DNA of 34,135 nt. It comes from an uncultured Eggerthellaceae bacterium (GTDB lineage Bacteria; Actinomycetota; Coriobacteriia; Coriobacteriales; Eggerthellaceae). Position numbers and translations under genes: made by a program. The notes under the pieces were generated by a model. It searched no databases. It was not told the DNA's origin and was given only the letters and a program-made list of their open reading frames with translations. Shown here in pieces: positions 16,301-22,874 of the stretch. Each line of letters opens with the position of its first letter. Position 1 is the first letter of the stretch. The DNA lies in the NCBI GenBank assembly GCA_934623455.1, contig CAKTVK010000012.1, positions 1 to 34,135 of the forward strand, in the 5' to 3' direction.

Positions 16301-17119
16301 GCGGATGTCGTTGCAAGCCTGGTTCCTTCGCGTTTCTTGTTCGACCTTTCGGACGAGACGCCGCTCAACGTGGTATCGGGCGGCTTTGACCCGCAGCCAA
16401 CAGGCGTGTTCTCGTATTCGTCGCTCGAGGGCGGGCATGTGCCGTTAACGCAGCTCGAGGGCTTTTGGGATACTGCCCAAGAAGAGGGGGACAGCCTTGC
16501 GGATGCGCTGCGGTACTTCTCTGCTGACGATGACAAGGCGACCGACTTTGGCTCGGCGCTGCATCGTTTGTGCCAACTTTCGTTTATCGAGTCTCCCGAA
16601 AAGGCATCTGACCAGCTTGAATGCATTGCGAAAACATATCAAGTTGCGGATGTGCAGCGTTTGACGGCGGCGTTCGAGCGCTGGCTGGGGTCTGCCGCTT
16701 GCAAGCGCGCGCGGGCGGCACAGCGATGTCTTCCTGAGCATTCCTTTGCGGTGCCGTTTGGGAATACGGATCAGGTGCTTGAAGGTGCGTTTGACTTGTT
16801 GTGCGTTGAAGGGTGCGGCGCGCAGGAAAATAGCGAACAGACGACTGGGGCGCCGGAGCAGAAACGCGCGTACGTTGTTGACTACAAGACGGGTGGCAAG
16901 GCGAGCGAAACATCTCAGGAGCTGCATGAGAAACACGGACTTCAAGCGTGTTGTTATGCGTATGCGCTTTTGAACTGCGGTTTCGATGTTGTTGATATGG
17001 ACTTTGTGCGGGTAGAGCAAGCGGATCCGCAAGGAGCCGACACACTGCAAACGGTGTCGTTCCACTTTGAGCAAAGCGACCTTGCGCGTATTGAAGGCAT
17101 CATTGCCGCTCAATGTTAA
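13319..17119 (+). CDS. addA: AddA-like UvrD-family helicase-nuclease subunit
   Basis: 1266-residue partner of AddB, with all superfamily 1 helicase motifs in order: Walker A SAGAGSGKTFTLTERI near the N-terminus, ITFTNKAAAELKGR, VDEFQDTDALQ, GDAQQSIYSFRGAD, LTRNFRS, IMTIHASKGLEFPIV and RLFYVGATRAKEALG. A PD-(D/E)XK nuclease follows at the C-terminus (DFGSALHRLCQL, LEGAFDLL, YVVDYKTGG). It unwinds and trims broken DNA ends for RecA loading. ATG at 13319 is chosen because AAAGGGG precedes it and the helicase fold starts directly; the open frame extends upstream but overlaps addB. Two long Ala/Asp/Gly-rich stretches (about residues 618-670 and 958-1000) are unlike normal AddA and match inserts seen in AddB. 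A hairpin terminator follows. Confidence 0.93.
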   Translation: MGYTPEQEKCVMRLVGPVDVSAGAGSGKTFTLTERIAHALVDPASGVDDIDQILAITFTNKAAAELKGRVRSTLRAQGLFDQARKVDGAWISTIHGMCSRILRANALEIGIDPGFTVMEDSSEILGQAIEEVLEESRASDYRAYRQLFDAYPVTDSPAAFGSDSVTSLLNTLLAKAYELPNGFDDLQLIASREEPGHLARQLLAIYEDSLALMEQIKESATQAQNKLTCEQALDALNDLMESDSSQVYGVLSSCRRLDGRCGSKEQKALIKELNARFDEVVLRILLCKSALIFDQLVQLARKVDELFAAKKHRLAVLDNSDLIRQALRALENPQVKALYENKFHLVMVDEFQDTDALQLAIVSKLSGAGQRYLCTVGDAQQSIYSFRGADVALYRTYQREMFSERILAEGGEPCALQLTRNFRSHGDVLAFVKKVCAQQSVFGKDFLDLQAVYDGAGYRACDPRIFMDVTMRHKGKSAEVGSKDDAFGAQAQRIAEYFARMRAAGHDLSQMVLLLGTTTHADLYAQALRQAGFDCVITGGSLFAQSDEAQHMALLCRALVNFKDTEALANVLMGPLFQLSSDELLDLTTVWDDKAQKTVACGLDQGLVRCARAVVGSGAGGAGDVGESVDAPVDDAAGAVDTAAAVRADAAPADAAAVHAAAGASEAIATFRAAAPSPMVAQAAHLLFAARGSLRTQPLSRVLLRLLWQSGCFARLESQGAQGSACIGNYMKALRLIESIEKQGGVGPVQTAEQYDASISAGLKEAPGALNVHEQQAIRIMTIHASKGLEFPIVALADFAKTPRSESLLVARFRGKTYATLFPKSEKFGSTTYGKSLQMGLVDEDEEPSVDALTSDDSLKAQVLLQRCSLADEMSEGQRLFYVGATRAKEALGLFVSTQEGGDFDAMYPGAYGDVVRALFGDEGVIPLGECFVDYGGSEPAQICCQYYEKPDGEGASAASDADGEDDGAGAASNAAAPGGAGVVAGLGAGVRTDADVVASLVPSRFLFDLSDETPLNVVSGGFDPQPTGVFSYSSLEGGHVPLTQLEGFWDTAQEEGDSLADALRYFSADDDKATDFGSALHRLCQLSFIESPEKASDQLECIAKTYQVADVQRLTAAFERWLGSAACKRARAAQRCLPEHSFAVPFGNTDQVLEGAFDLLCVEGCGAQENSEQTTGAPEQKRAYVVDYKTGGKASETSQELHEKHGLQACCYAYALLNCGFDVVDMDFVRVEQADPQGADTLQTVSFHFEQSDLARIEGIIAAQC

Positions 17120-17130
17120 AAAGGGATAGA

Positions 17131-17172
17131 GGCGAAGAAGCGGCGGTAGCCCTGTCACTTCTTCGCCTTGTT
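17131..17172 (+). terminator. Terminator-like hairpin after addA
   Basis: A perfect ten-base stem (GGCGAAGAAG at 17131-17140 with CTTCTTCGCC at 17158-17167) has a 17-base loop and is followed by TTGTT. The T-tract is poor but position, 11 nt past the stop, fits. It abuts the first 32-bp near-palindrome. Confidence 0.55.
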
Positions 17173-17199
17173 GACAAATTACCCCACCTTTTGTCAACA
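17168..17199. repeat. 32-bp near-palindrome, copy 1
   Basis: Arms TTGTTGACAAA and TTTGTCAACA surround a CCCCACC core. It is the exact reverse complement of 20357-20388 and differs by one base from the reverse complement of 18859-18890. It starts element C. Confidence 0.85.
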
Positions 17200-17340
17200 T
17201 TTTGACGTTCAAAACTGAGGTGCCATAGGTACCTCGGATTTTTGTGCCTTGCAGCAGCGCGCTTGTGGTTTTGGCGCTCATTTCGGGTTCGCTGGCTGAA
17301 TGTTGTCAGAGGGTTTTGCGGATACGGCACAGTTTCGATT

Positions 17341-17711
17341 TCTCCGATGGCATGTTGTCGGATTTTTTGCCCAAATACGCTCAAATCGACGGTACGGGGC
17401 AGGTGAAGAAGGGATTGGAATGCTCGCTCTTGTCAAGATGTCATTGCGACCTGGGCTTTTGCAGAGTTGGATAGGGCTGAAGGGCTGAAATCCGCTTCAT
17501 TTGCGTCTTCGACCTGCCCCGTATCGTGCATTTGCGCGTTTTCACGCCTAATTTCCGACAAGATGAACGCAGGTTGGTGATTTTCAAAGAAGGTGGAGCT
17601 GCGAAGGGACGTCCGTCGGCAAGGGTCGAGTCGAACTGCGAAGCTTTGGATAAGTTGAGCGAGGTGCGAGTGGAAAGAAGCATTATCCAAGCGGAGTCGT
17701 GAGGCGAGCCC
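17341..17711. repeat. Palindromic intergenic element C
   Basis: The 665-bp gap between addA and the EamA gene is filled by a structured repeat. The core has arms GGTACGGGGCAGGT and ACCTGCCCCGTA (17393-17404 with 17512-17523 perfectly paired) and CATGTTGTCGGA (17351-17362) pairing with 17554-17565 with one mismatch. A distal segment (17617-17711) holds TTGGATAAGTT and CATTATCCAAGC. The core is homologous to 20035-20247 (for example 19 identical bases at 17382-17400 and 20065-20083), and the distal segment is homologous to 19836-19945 in inverted orientation. No credible gene was seen here. Confidence 0.75.
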
Positions 17712-17784
17712 CTGTCGACGGACGCCCCTTCGAATCGGATCGCGGCAATTGCTGGCAAAGAGCGGAGACCGCCCTGCGTCTCCG

Positions 17785-18669
17785 TCACTTTTTGGTGGCT
17801 CTAGCGTTCATAACCGCAATGCCAGCAATAACAAGCGCCACGCCCAGAAAGCTTGTCGCGCTGACCGGCTCGTGAAAAATCGCTACGCTCACCAGGCTGG
17901 CAACAACCACTTCTAGCGAAGCAATGACCGAGGCGCGTCCGTTTTCCACGTTTGCCAGGCCTTTTGTGTATAGGGCGTACGGCACAAGGCAGCAGACAAT
18001 GCCCAAAAACAGACACCATCCCATCACGGCAGGTGTTGCCTGCACGGCGGGCAGCGGCGCAGCTGCGTTGAGCGCAAGCGATGCAGCAGCCGAGAATAAA
18101 AACGTGTAAAACGATACCGTATTCGAGCTGTATCCCCTCTGCAGGGCGAAGCGTCCGAAGATGCTGTAGAGCGCGTATCCAAAGCCCGACATGATGCCCA
18201 GTAAAACTCCTATCAGGGAAAACGATGCACCCGATTCAATAAGCCCGGAAGAACACACCGCACCGCCCAGAACCAAAAACAACGCCACGACTTTAAGCGG
18301 CGTGATACGTTCCTTGAACAGCGGAGCGGAAATCAGCACCACGAAAAACGGCGCGGTGTATAAAAGGACTACAGCGGCGGATAAGCTCATGTATGTTTGC
18401 GCCGTTGTGTTGCAAAAGTTGAACATCGTTAGGCTCAAAACGCCCGTGCCCACAAAGCACCAGAGATCTTTCAGCCGAATGCGCAGCGCTGCTCTGTCGG
18501 TGAGCAGCAGTGCAACAAAGAAGATTGTAACGGCCACGGCGGGACGGATTGCCACTAGCACAAGGGGCGTGAACCCAGCAGCAATCAGGTTGCGATTCGC
18601 CAGACCGATAAGCCCCCAGCAGGTGGCGGCTAGCGCGATGCAAAGATATGACAAGCGAGTAGTATCCAT
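17785..18669 (-). CDS. EamA/DMT-family transporter
   Basis: 294-residue membrane protein of the drug/metabolite transporter superfamily, with ten predicted transmembrane helices in two EamA repeats (about residues 5-140 and 150-290). Family traits include CWGLIGLANRNL near the N-terminus and EVVVASLVSVAIFHEPVSATSFLGVALVIAGIAVMN at the end of repeat two. Members export amino acids, nucleobases or other small metabolites; the substrate cannot be told. ATG at 18669 is preferred over ATG at 18678 because a TATAAT -10 box overlaps the latter, which would make this a leaderless message. The gene lies between elements C and D and the 32-bp repeats; base composition is similar to neighbouring genes. 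Confidence 0.87.
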   Translation of the reverse strand: MDTTRLSYLCIALAATCWGLIGLANRNLIAAGFTPLVLVAIRPAVAVTIFFVALLLTDRAALRIRLKDLWCFVGTGVLSLTMFNFCNTTAQTYMSLSAAVVLLYTAPFFVVLISAPLFKERITPLKVVALFLVLGGAVCSSGLIESGASFSLIGVLLGIMSGFGYALYSIFGRFALQRGYSSNTVSFYTFLFSAAASLALNAAAPLPAVQATPAVMGWCLFLGIVCCLVPYALYTKGLANVENGRASVIASLEVVVASLVSVAIFHEPVSATSFLGVALVIAGIAVMNARATKK

Positions 18670-18676
18670 GCAGGTC

Positions 18677-18682
18677 ATTATA
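18677..18682 (-). promoter_or_regulatory. -10 box of the EamA gene (possible leaderless start)
   Basis: Minus-strand TATAAT at 18682-18677 lies seven bases before ATG at 18669. The -35 region is weak (AATATT or CAATAT). Transcription would begin at or next to the start codon, and no ribosome-binding site is present. Confidence 0.5.
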
Positions 18683-18858
18683 GAGGTGCTTGCGGGGAAA
18701 ATATTGCTTTTCGTTTACGAGCTTGCCAAAGGGCGAATCGGGAAGGCGAAGGTGGTTGTGATGGTTCCGGGGTTCATCTCCTTCGGCTTTTGTCGACAAT
18801 TGGTGTGTCGGATGATCTTTGGCAACCAGGATTCAGAAGCTATACGTTGGCGGACAAT

Positions 18859-18890
18859 TGTTGACGAAAGGTGGGGTAATTTGTCAACAA
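18859..18890. repeat. 32-bp near-palindrome, copy 2
   Basis: Same orientation as copy 3 with a single change (GACG for GACA in the left arm). It lies in the gap between EamA and the XRE gene, immediately upstream of the XRE operator-promoter region. Nothing further was recognised in 18683-18858. Confidence 0.82.
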
Positions 18891-19029
18891 AAATAGCTAA
18901 AATATTAGCCAAAAAATGCTTGACATATCCGTAAATAGGAGTATTATGAACAATACATTAGCTAATATATTAGCTATAACATATTTAAATAAAACAGCAA
19001 ATGCAGTATAAACACGCCACAAGGTTAAT
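18891..19029 (+). promoter_or_regulatory. Promoter and repeated operators of the XRE gene
   Basis: TTGACA (18920-18925) and TATTAT (18942-18947), 16 bp apart, form a strong promoter. Around it are palindromic TTAGCTAA-type sites: TAGCTAAAATATTAGCC (18894-18910), ATTAGCTAATATATTAGCTAT (18958-18978) and GTTAGCTAAC overlapping the start codon. The stretch is much more AT-rich than its surroundings. Sites flanking the promoter and start codon suggest autorepression by the XRE protein. Confidence 0.7.
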
Positions 19030-19452
19030 ATGTTAGCTAACGTTGAAAACACGCGGAGGGCACTCGGGGAAACCCAGGTGCCCTCTGCTGTACCGAGCGC
19101 CGTAGGTGCCTCGAATGGCGCATCGGCCGCATCGCGCGAGACGCCCGATGCCATTGCGCGCGACATCTCGCAGCGTATGCGCAAACGGCGCAAAGAGCTG
19201 CATCTTTCCCAAAGCGCGCTGGCGCATCGATCGGGTGTGAGCTTGGGCTCGCTCAAACGTTTCGAGCAAGACTCTCTGATTTCCTTGGACTCGCTCATCA
19301 AACTCTCCCTGGTGTTGGGCTGCGAAGACACGTTCACGGGTCTTTTCTCTGAGCAGGAAAAACAAGAAGAAGCATCGCTGGAAGATATCGTTGCGCAGGG
19401 GCATCGGCTTCTCGACCGTATTGTGCTGCTGAAGTCTTCGGGTGCGGAATAG
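19030..19452 (+). CDS. XRE-family DNA-binding regulator (HipB-like)
   Basis: 140 residues. The first ~40 are an Ala/Ser/Pro-rich arm; residues 44-105 form a Cro/C1-type helix-turn-helix (ISQRMRKRRKELHLSQSALA then SGVSLGSLKRFEQ), followed by LSLVLGCEDTFTGLF. This tail resembles HipB-like regulators that normally precede a hipA toxin gene, but no hipA follows; the next 900 bp are repeat D. The start ATG at 19030 has AAGG at 19021-19024 and overlaps an operator-like palindrome. It probably represses its own promoter. It could be a leftover antitoxin, or a regulator of the divergent EamA gene. Confidence 0.82.
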   Translation: MLANVENTRRALGETQVPSAVPSAVGASNGASAASRETPDAIARDISQRMRKRRKELHLSQSALAHRSGVSLGSLKRFEQDSLISLDSLIKLSLVLGCEDTFTGLFSEQEKQEEASLEDIVAQGHRLLDRIVLLKSSGAE

Positions 19453-19552
19453 TTTGGAAGAATGACGTCTTGTCACGATGTGACTTGACGCGAAGGTTCG
19501 TCACGCGACTTCGTTTAAGTAATTCCTTTGTCTGAAACCTTTTGGCTTATCT

Positions 19553-19582
19553 GCAAGCGTTGCGTTTCGGCTTAACGCTTGC
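19553..19582. repeat. Nine-base inverted repeat after the XRE gene
   Basis: GCAAGCGTT (19553-19561) pairs perfectly with AACGCTTGC (19574-19582) across a 12-base loop, about 100 nt past the XRE stop. No T-tract follows, so its value as a terminator is doubtful. Confidence 0.4.
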
Positions 19583-19662
19583 GGACGGGCGCATTTGAAG
19601 GTGCTTGGTCGAGCGCACGGATGGGGACATTGGAAAAGTGGTGGGATTTGCTTGAGCGTGAT

Positions 19663-19782
19663 GATAAAAACGACCCACTTTTCTGTGGGTTTGTTGCAAT
19701 TAACTTTTTTGCGACCTGGGAAAACGTTGACTATCCGCGCCCGCAACGAGAAAAATCAACAGAAAAGTGGGTCGTTTTTATC
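19663..19782. repeat. 24-bp perfect inverted repeat at the left of element D
   Basis: Bases 19663-19686 (containing AACGACCCACTTTTC) are exactly complementary to 19759-19782, with 72 bases between. Perfect arms of this length are far beyond chance. The arrangement (short-range inverted repeat beside a long palindrome) repeats that of the 16-bp arms at the left of repeats A and B. Confidence 0.85.
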
Positions 19783-19835
19783 AAAGCAAGAAAACTCTGT
19801 AGTCCTACAGCAATCCGAAGGCTGTTCGCCGGCAA

Positions 19836-20388
19836 GGGCTCGCCTCGCAACTCTGCTTGGATAATGTCTCTTTGCGCTTGCGACTCTCGCAACTTATCCA
19901 AGGCGCTGCAATTTGGTTCGACTCTTGCCGGCATGTGTCCCCGAGGGTCTGCGTGTCGGGAGTTTGGTGCGTGCAATCGGGCTTGCGGCGTATCGACTCT
20001 TGGTTCCGACATCCCCTTTTGGGTCTCTCGGCGGCATGTTGTCGTTTTTCCGTCCGAAAACGCCCAAATCGACGGTACGGGGCGGGTGGGGAAGGCTTTG
20101 CTGTGTTCGAATCAGCTGGGGGATTTTCGCGACCTGGGCTTTTGCTGTGTGCGGTGGAATCGAAGGGTTCCAGATCCCTTGTGCGTGCTTCCAAGCTGCC
20201 CCGTATCGTCGATTCGGGCGCATTCGCGCCCGATTTCCGACAAGATGGCCTTCGCTCGCGCATTTTCGCCTAGGCGATCCGCCGGATCCATCAAGACGAC
20301 TCGGCGATGAAAAAGGTTCGCCTCGGGGAAGGCCCTCTCGCATTGGGGTGCAGATTTGTTGACAAAAGGTGGGGTAATTTGTCAACAA
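19836..20388. repeat. Palindromic intergenic element D, inverted relative to C
   Basis: It reads as the reverse of element C. First comes the distal segment (19836-19945; 28 of 31 bases of 19836-19866 match the reverse complement of 17681-17711), containing its own arms CTTGGATAA (19856-19864) and TTATCCAAG (19894-19902). Then the palindromic core (20035-20247, with GACGGTACGGGGC at 20071-20083 pairing with 20198-20210 with one mismatch). Last is the 32-bp near-palindrome. C and D have diverged, unlike A and B. The gap 19453-20392 has no supported gene; a 243-codon open frame across it is repeat-derived. Confidence 0.75.
20357..20388. repeat. 32-bp near-palindrome, copy 3
   Basis: Exact reverse complement of copy 1 (17168-17199). 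It ends five bases before the stop codon of the PNPOx-Vsr gene, where it could also serve as a 3'-end hairpin. Confidence 0.85.
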
Positions 20389-20392
20389 TCGA

Positions 20393-21328
20393 CTAGGCGG
20401 GTGGAAAGGATTTGTCCAGCTCAGCGGCAAGTTGGGGAAGAAGTTCCGTCATAGTTTCATCGATCTTCTTCTTTTTGAGCTGGCACTCCCACACTACGTG
20501 AACCTTCCAACCCATCTGCGTGAGCTGCGCTACGCTCTCTTCGTCGCGTTGCTGATTCTTCTCGAACTTGATGGTCCAGTATTCGATATTCTTCTTAGGC
20601 GCGGCAGGCTTGCAGTGCGGGCAGCGATGCCAGAAGCAGCCGTTGATGAACAGCGCCACCTTCTTGCCGGGCCATGCGATATCGGGTCTACCCGGCACTT
20701 TCCATTGCAGGCGGTATCCGGTAAGCCCCGCTTCTTGCAAGCGTTGGCGCATGAGCAGTTCGGGTTTCGTGTTCGCACGCTTGTTGCCTTGCATGCTCTT
20801 GTGCACAGCAGGAGAAACGCGCAGCTCATCAGCGCGTTCGCGCACGGCTTTGCTGGCCATCTTTCCGGTTGCCTGCTGGATGTCCAAGCGGTATATCAAA
20901 GCGCGTGCTGTGCTTTTCTCGATTTTGCGCTCGAGCTGCTCTTTGAGTCCTTTTGCATATTTGCGACCCAGTGCGCGGAATGCGTCTAAACGCTCGGATT
21001 CGTCTTCTACCAGGTGTAATTCGCCAAAAACAACAACGCTGCGATAGCTGGTGGCAAACAGATCGGGTACCACCTCGTCCTGGGCTACTACGCAAAGCGA
21101 CGCACGCGGGTTGTGGGCTGCGGCATCGACTTTGCGACCTTCCCGCGCGCAGTGAAAATAAATCGCTTGGGCGGCTTTGTCGAATGCGAAGCTTATGGGC
21201 ACGGCGTAAGGGAAGTCATCGTCGTCTTGAGGTGCAAGTGCCAACGTTGCGTTGCTGGCTGTTTCCAAGATGCGTGAAATTTCCTTTTCGCCGAGTGCTT
21301 GTTGGGTGCGTCGCATTTCGTATGTCAT
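20393..21328 (-). CDS. NimA-like flavin split-barrel fused to Vsr mismatch endonuclease
   Basis: 311 residues in one uninterrupted frame with two domains. Residues 1-165 match the pyridoxamine-phosphate-oxidase-like/NimA family: MRRTQQALGEKEISRIL, FPYAVPISFAFD, IYFHCAREGRKVDA, NPRASLCVVAQDEVVPDLF, YRSVVVFGELHLVED. Residues 175-300 match Vsr very-short-patch-repair endonuclease: MQGNKRANTKPELLMRQRL, VPGRPDIAWPGKKVALFING, CFWHRCPHC, EYWTIKFEKNQQRD, GWKVHVVWEC. Vsr nicks DNA 5' of T in T:G mismatches made by deamination of 5-methylcytosine, usually beside a dcm-type methylase, which is absent here. ATG at 21328 has AGAAAGG six bases upstream. An internal ATG before the Vsr part has no proper ribosome site, supporting a true fusion. 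The catalytic Asp and Zn-binding Cys/His residues appear present. Confidence 0.88.
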   Translation of the reverse strand: MTYEMRRTQQALGEKEISRILETASNATLALAPQDDDDFPYAVPISFAFDKAAQAIYFHCAREGRKVDAAAHNPRASLCVVAQDEVVPDLFATSYRSVVVFGELHLVEDESERLDAFRALGRKYAKGLKEQLERKIEKSTARALIYRLDIQQATGKMASKAVRERADELRVSPAVHKSMQGNKRANTKPELLMRQRLQEAGLTGYRLQWKVPGRPDIAWPGKKVALFINGCFWHRCPHCKPAAPKKNIEYWTIKFEKNQQRDEESVAQLTQMGWKVHVVWECQLKKKKIDETMTELLPQLAAELDKSFPPA

Positions 21329-21473
21329 GAGAAGCCTTTCTGTAGCTTGCGTCGTTCTTCTTGTGGGTGCGAAGGTCGCATTACCGCCGTGTGCGCCGCT
21401 CGCGAGTGTTGCCTGCGCTTAACCGTCCTGTCGCCTTCTCAGCGCTGGCAAGTGCCAACCTTCTGCGTTGCCT

Positions 21474-22826
21474 CTAGTCGCGTACTGCTTCCAACTCTTG
21501 CGCGGCGTGCGGGGCAGCAGCATGCTGCTTGCAGTTGCGCTTCATGGTGCCACGGCAGAAAAACGCCAAGACAATAACGCAAACGCACGCAACCGATCCC
21601 AGGTAGAAACCTGCGGTGGGGCCCATGGCATCGATGAGCGCACCGCTTGCCGTGGGACCAATAGCCAGGCCGCACGTTGAACCTGCAGTAATCCATGTGA
21701 GTGATTCTGTCAAGCGATTTGCGGGAACAGCCTGCTCGCAGAATGAATTTGCCGTGATGAAGAACGGTGCATAGAACGCTGCGCCCAAAATTGAGATAAA
21801 GAAGAACATTGGCACCGATGTGATGAGTCCCATGCCCATGTAACCCGCGCCAATGGCAAGAGCCGCACCAAGGAGTTGCTTGTTCAGTGGCGCTTTCAAA
21901 ACAAGCATGCCAAACATGAGGCTTGAACACATAGAGACGAACGATGAGACGGACACGCCGATGCTTGCTACAACGGGTTGACCAATGGACTGGGCAAACG
22001 TGATGGTTGTAGTGTCAAACGCGCCGAAAATAAGCCCCACGAGCAGCGCCAAGCCAAACAGCACGCGCACGATAGGAAGCTCGACTAGCGCACTGCGATG
22101 TTTCTTCGCGGGCGCATTGCCAGCAGCACCATTGCCGTTGCCATCGGTCGTGACCTCATTCGCAACTCCTTCGCCAGCGCCTTCCGCGGTGCGCTTCCAG
22201 TTGACTTGTGGCTCGGTATCGCGCGCAAGCACCAGCAAAATGAACGAGCCCACGGTAAAGCTCACGCAACCCAGCAGAATGCCTGCCGTGGGGAAAAACG
22301 TGTTTGAAAGCGCAATGGCCAGCGCCGGCCCAATCATGAACGAGCAGTCCTCGATAACGCCTTCGTAGGAATACACGCTTTTGAGCGACGCGGAGAAGTT
22401 TTTGATCTTCCCCGATTCAATAAGGTACGTCCAGCGAGTACGCGCGATTGCTGGCGCGCTGGGAACGAAGCCCATCAGAAACGCCGCAACATACATAATG
22501 CCTGATGGAAGTCCTAATGCGACCGTTGTTAAAAGGAGCAGCGCGCCTGTCATGGCAATAATCGACGTGATCAGAATCACGCGATGCTGACCTTTTTCGT
22601 CCATGAATTTGCCCGTACGCGGCGCAATGAAAAACGTGGAGATTGCCAGCGTTGACGAAACCGTTCCCGAAAAGAACGCGGAATGTCCCGAAAGCGTGAG
22701 CATAGAGACCACGCCCAGCGTACCCATGTACATGTAGATGCGCATAAGGAAGCAGCCGATGTCGAACAGGTGGGCTTGCTTAACCGCAAGGATGTTGCCA
22801 TATACGCCGAAGTCAAAGTTTTTCAT
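21474..22826 (-). CDS. Major facilitator superfamily transporter
   Basis: 450-residue MFS protein with about 12 transmembrane helices. The loop after helix 2 reads FIAPRTGKFMDEKGQHRV, a version of the MFS motif A, and a long hydrophilic central loop (about residues 215-255, rich in Gly and Asn) separates the two six-helix halves. This is most like the sugar-efflux/multidrug type; the substrate cannot be predicted. ATG at 22826 is used; GTG at 22832 is equally possible, and neither has a clear ribosome site, so translation may be coupled to the upstream small gene (48 nt away). It lies 145 nt before the PNPOx-Vsr gene on the same strand. Confidence 0.85.
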   Translation of the reverse strand: MKNFDFGVYGNILAVKQAHLFDIGCFLMRIYMYMGTLGVVSMLTLSGHSAFFSGTVSSTLAISTFFIAPRTGKFMDEKGQHRVILITSIIAMTGALLLLTTVALGLPSGIMYVAAFLMGFVPSAPAIARTRWTYLIESGKIKNFSASLKSVYSYEGVIEDCSFMIGPALAIALSNTFFPTAGILLGCVSFTVGSFILLVLARDTEPQVNWKRTAEGAGEGVANEVTTDGNGNGAAGNAPAKKHRSALVELPIVRVLFGLALLVGLIFGAFDTTTITFAQSIGQPVVASIGVSVSSFVSMCSSLMFGMLVLKAPLNKQLLGAALAIGAGYMGMGLITSVPMFFFISILGAAFYAPFFITANSFCEQAVPANRLTESLTWITAGSTCGLAIGPTASGALIDAMGPTAGFYLGSVACVCVIVLAFFCRGTMKRNCKQHAAAPHAAQELEAVRD

Positions 22827-22874
22827 GGTCACGTTATTTCTAGGTCGGTGGAGTGCGCGCTTGCGTGTGTGCGC

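Noticed and set aside
19579..20310. 243-codon plus-strand open frame across element D
   Set aside because: It crosses several palindromes, has no ribosome site, and its composition follows the repeat rather than a protein.
17168..20388. A conventional insertion sequence or composite transposon bounded by the 32-bp inverted copies
   Set aside because: No transposase or recombinase is encoded inside, and the 32-mer is itself palindromic, so inverted copies arise trivially. Kept as an open question rather than a mobile-element call.
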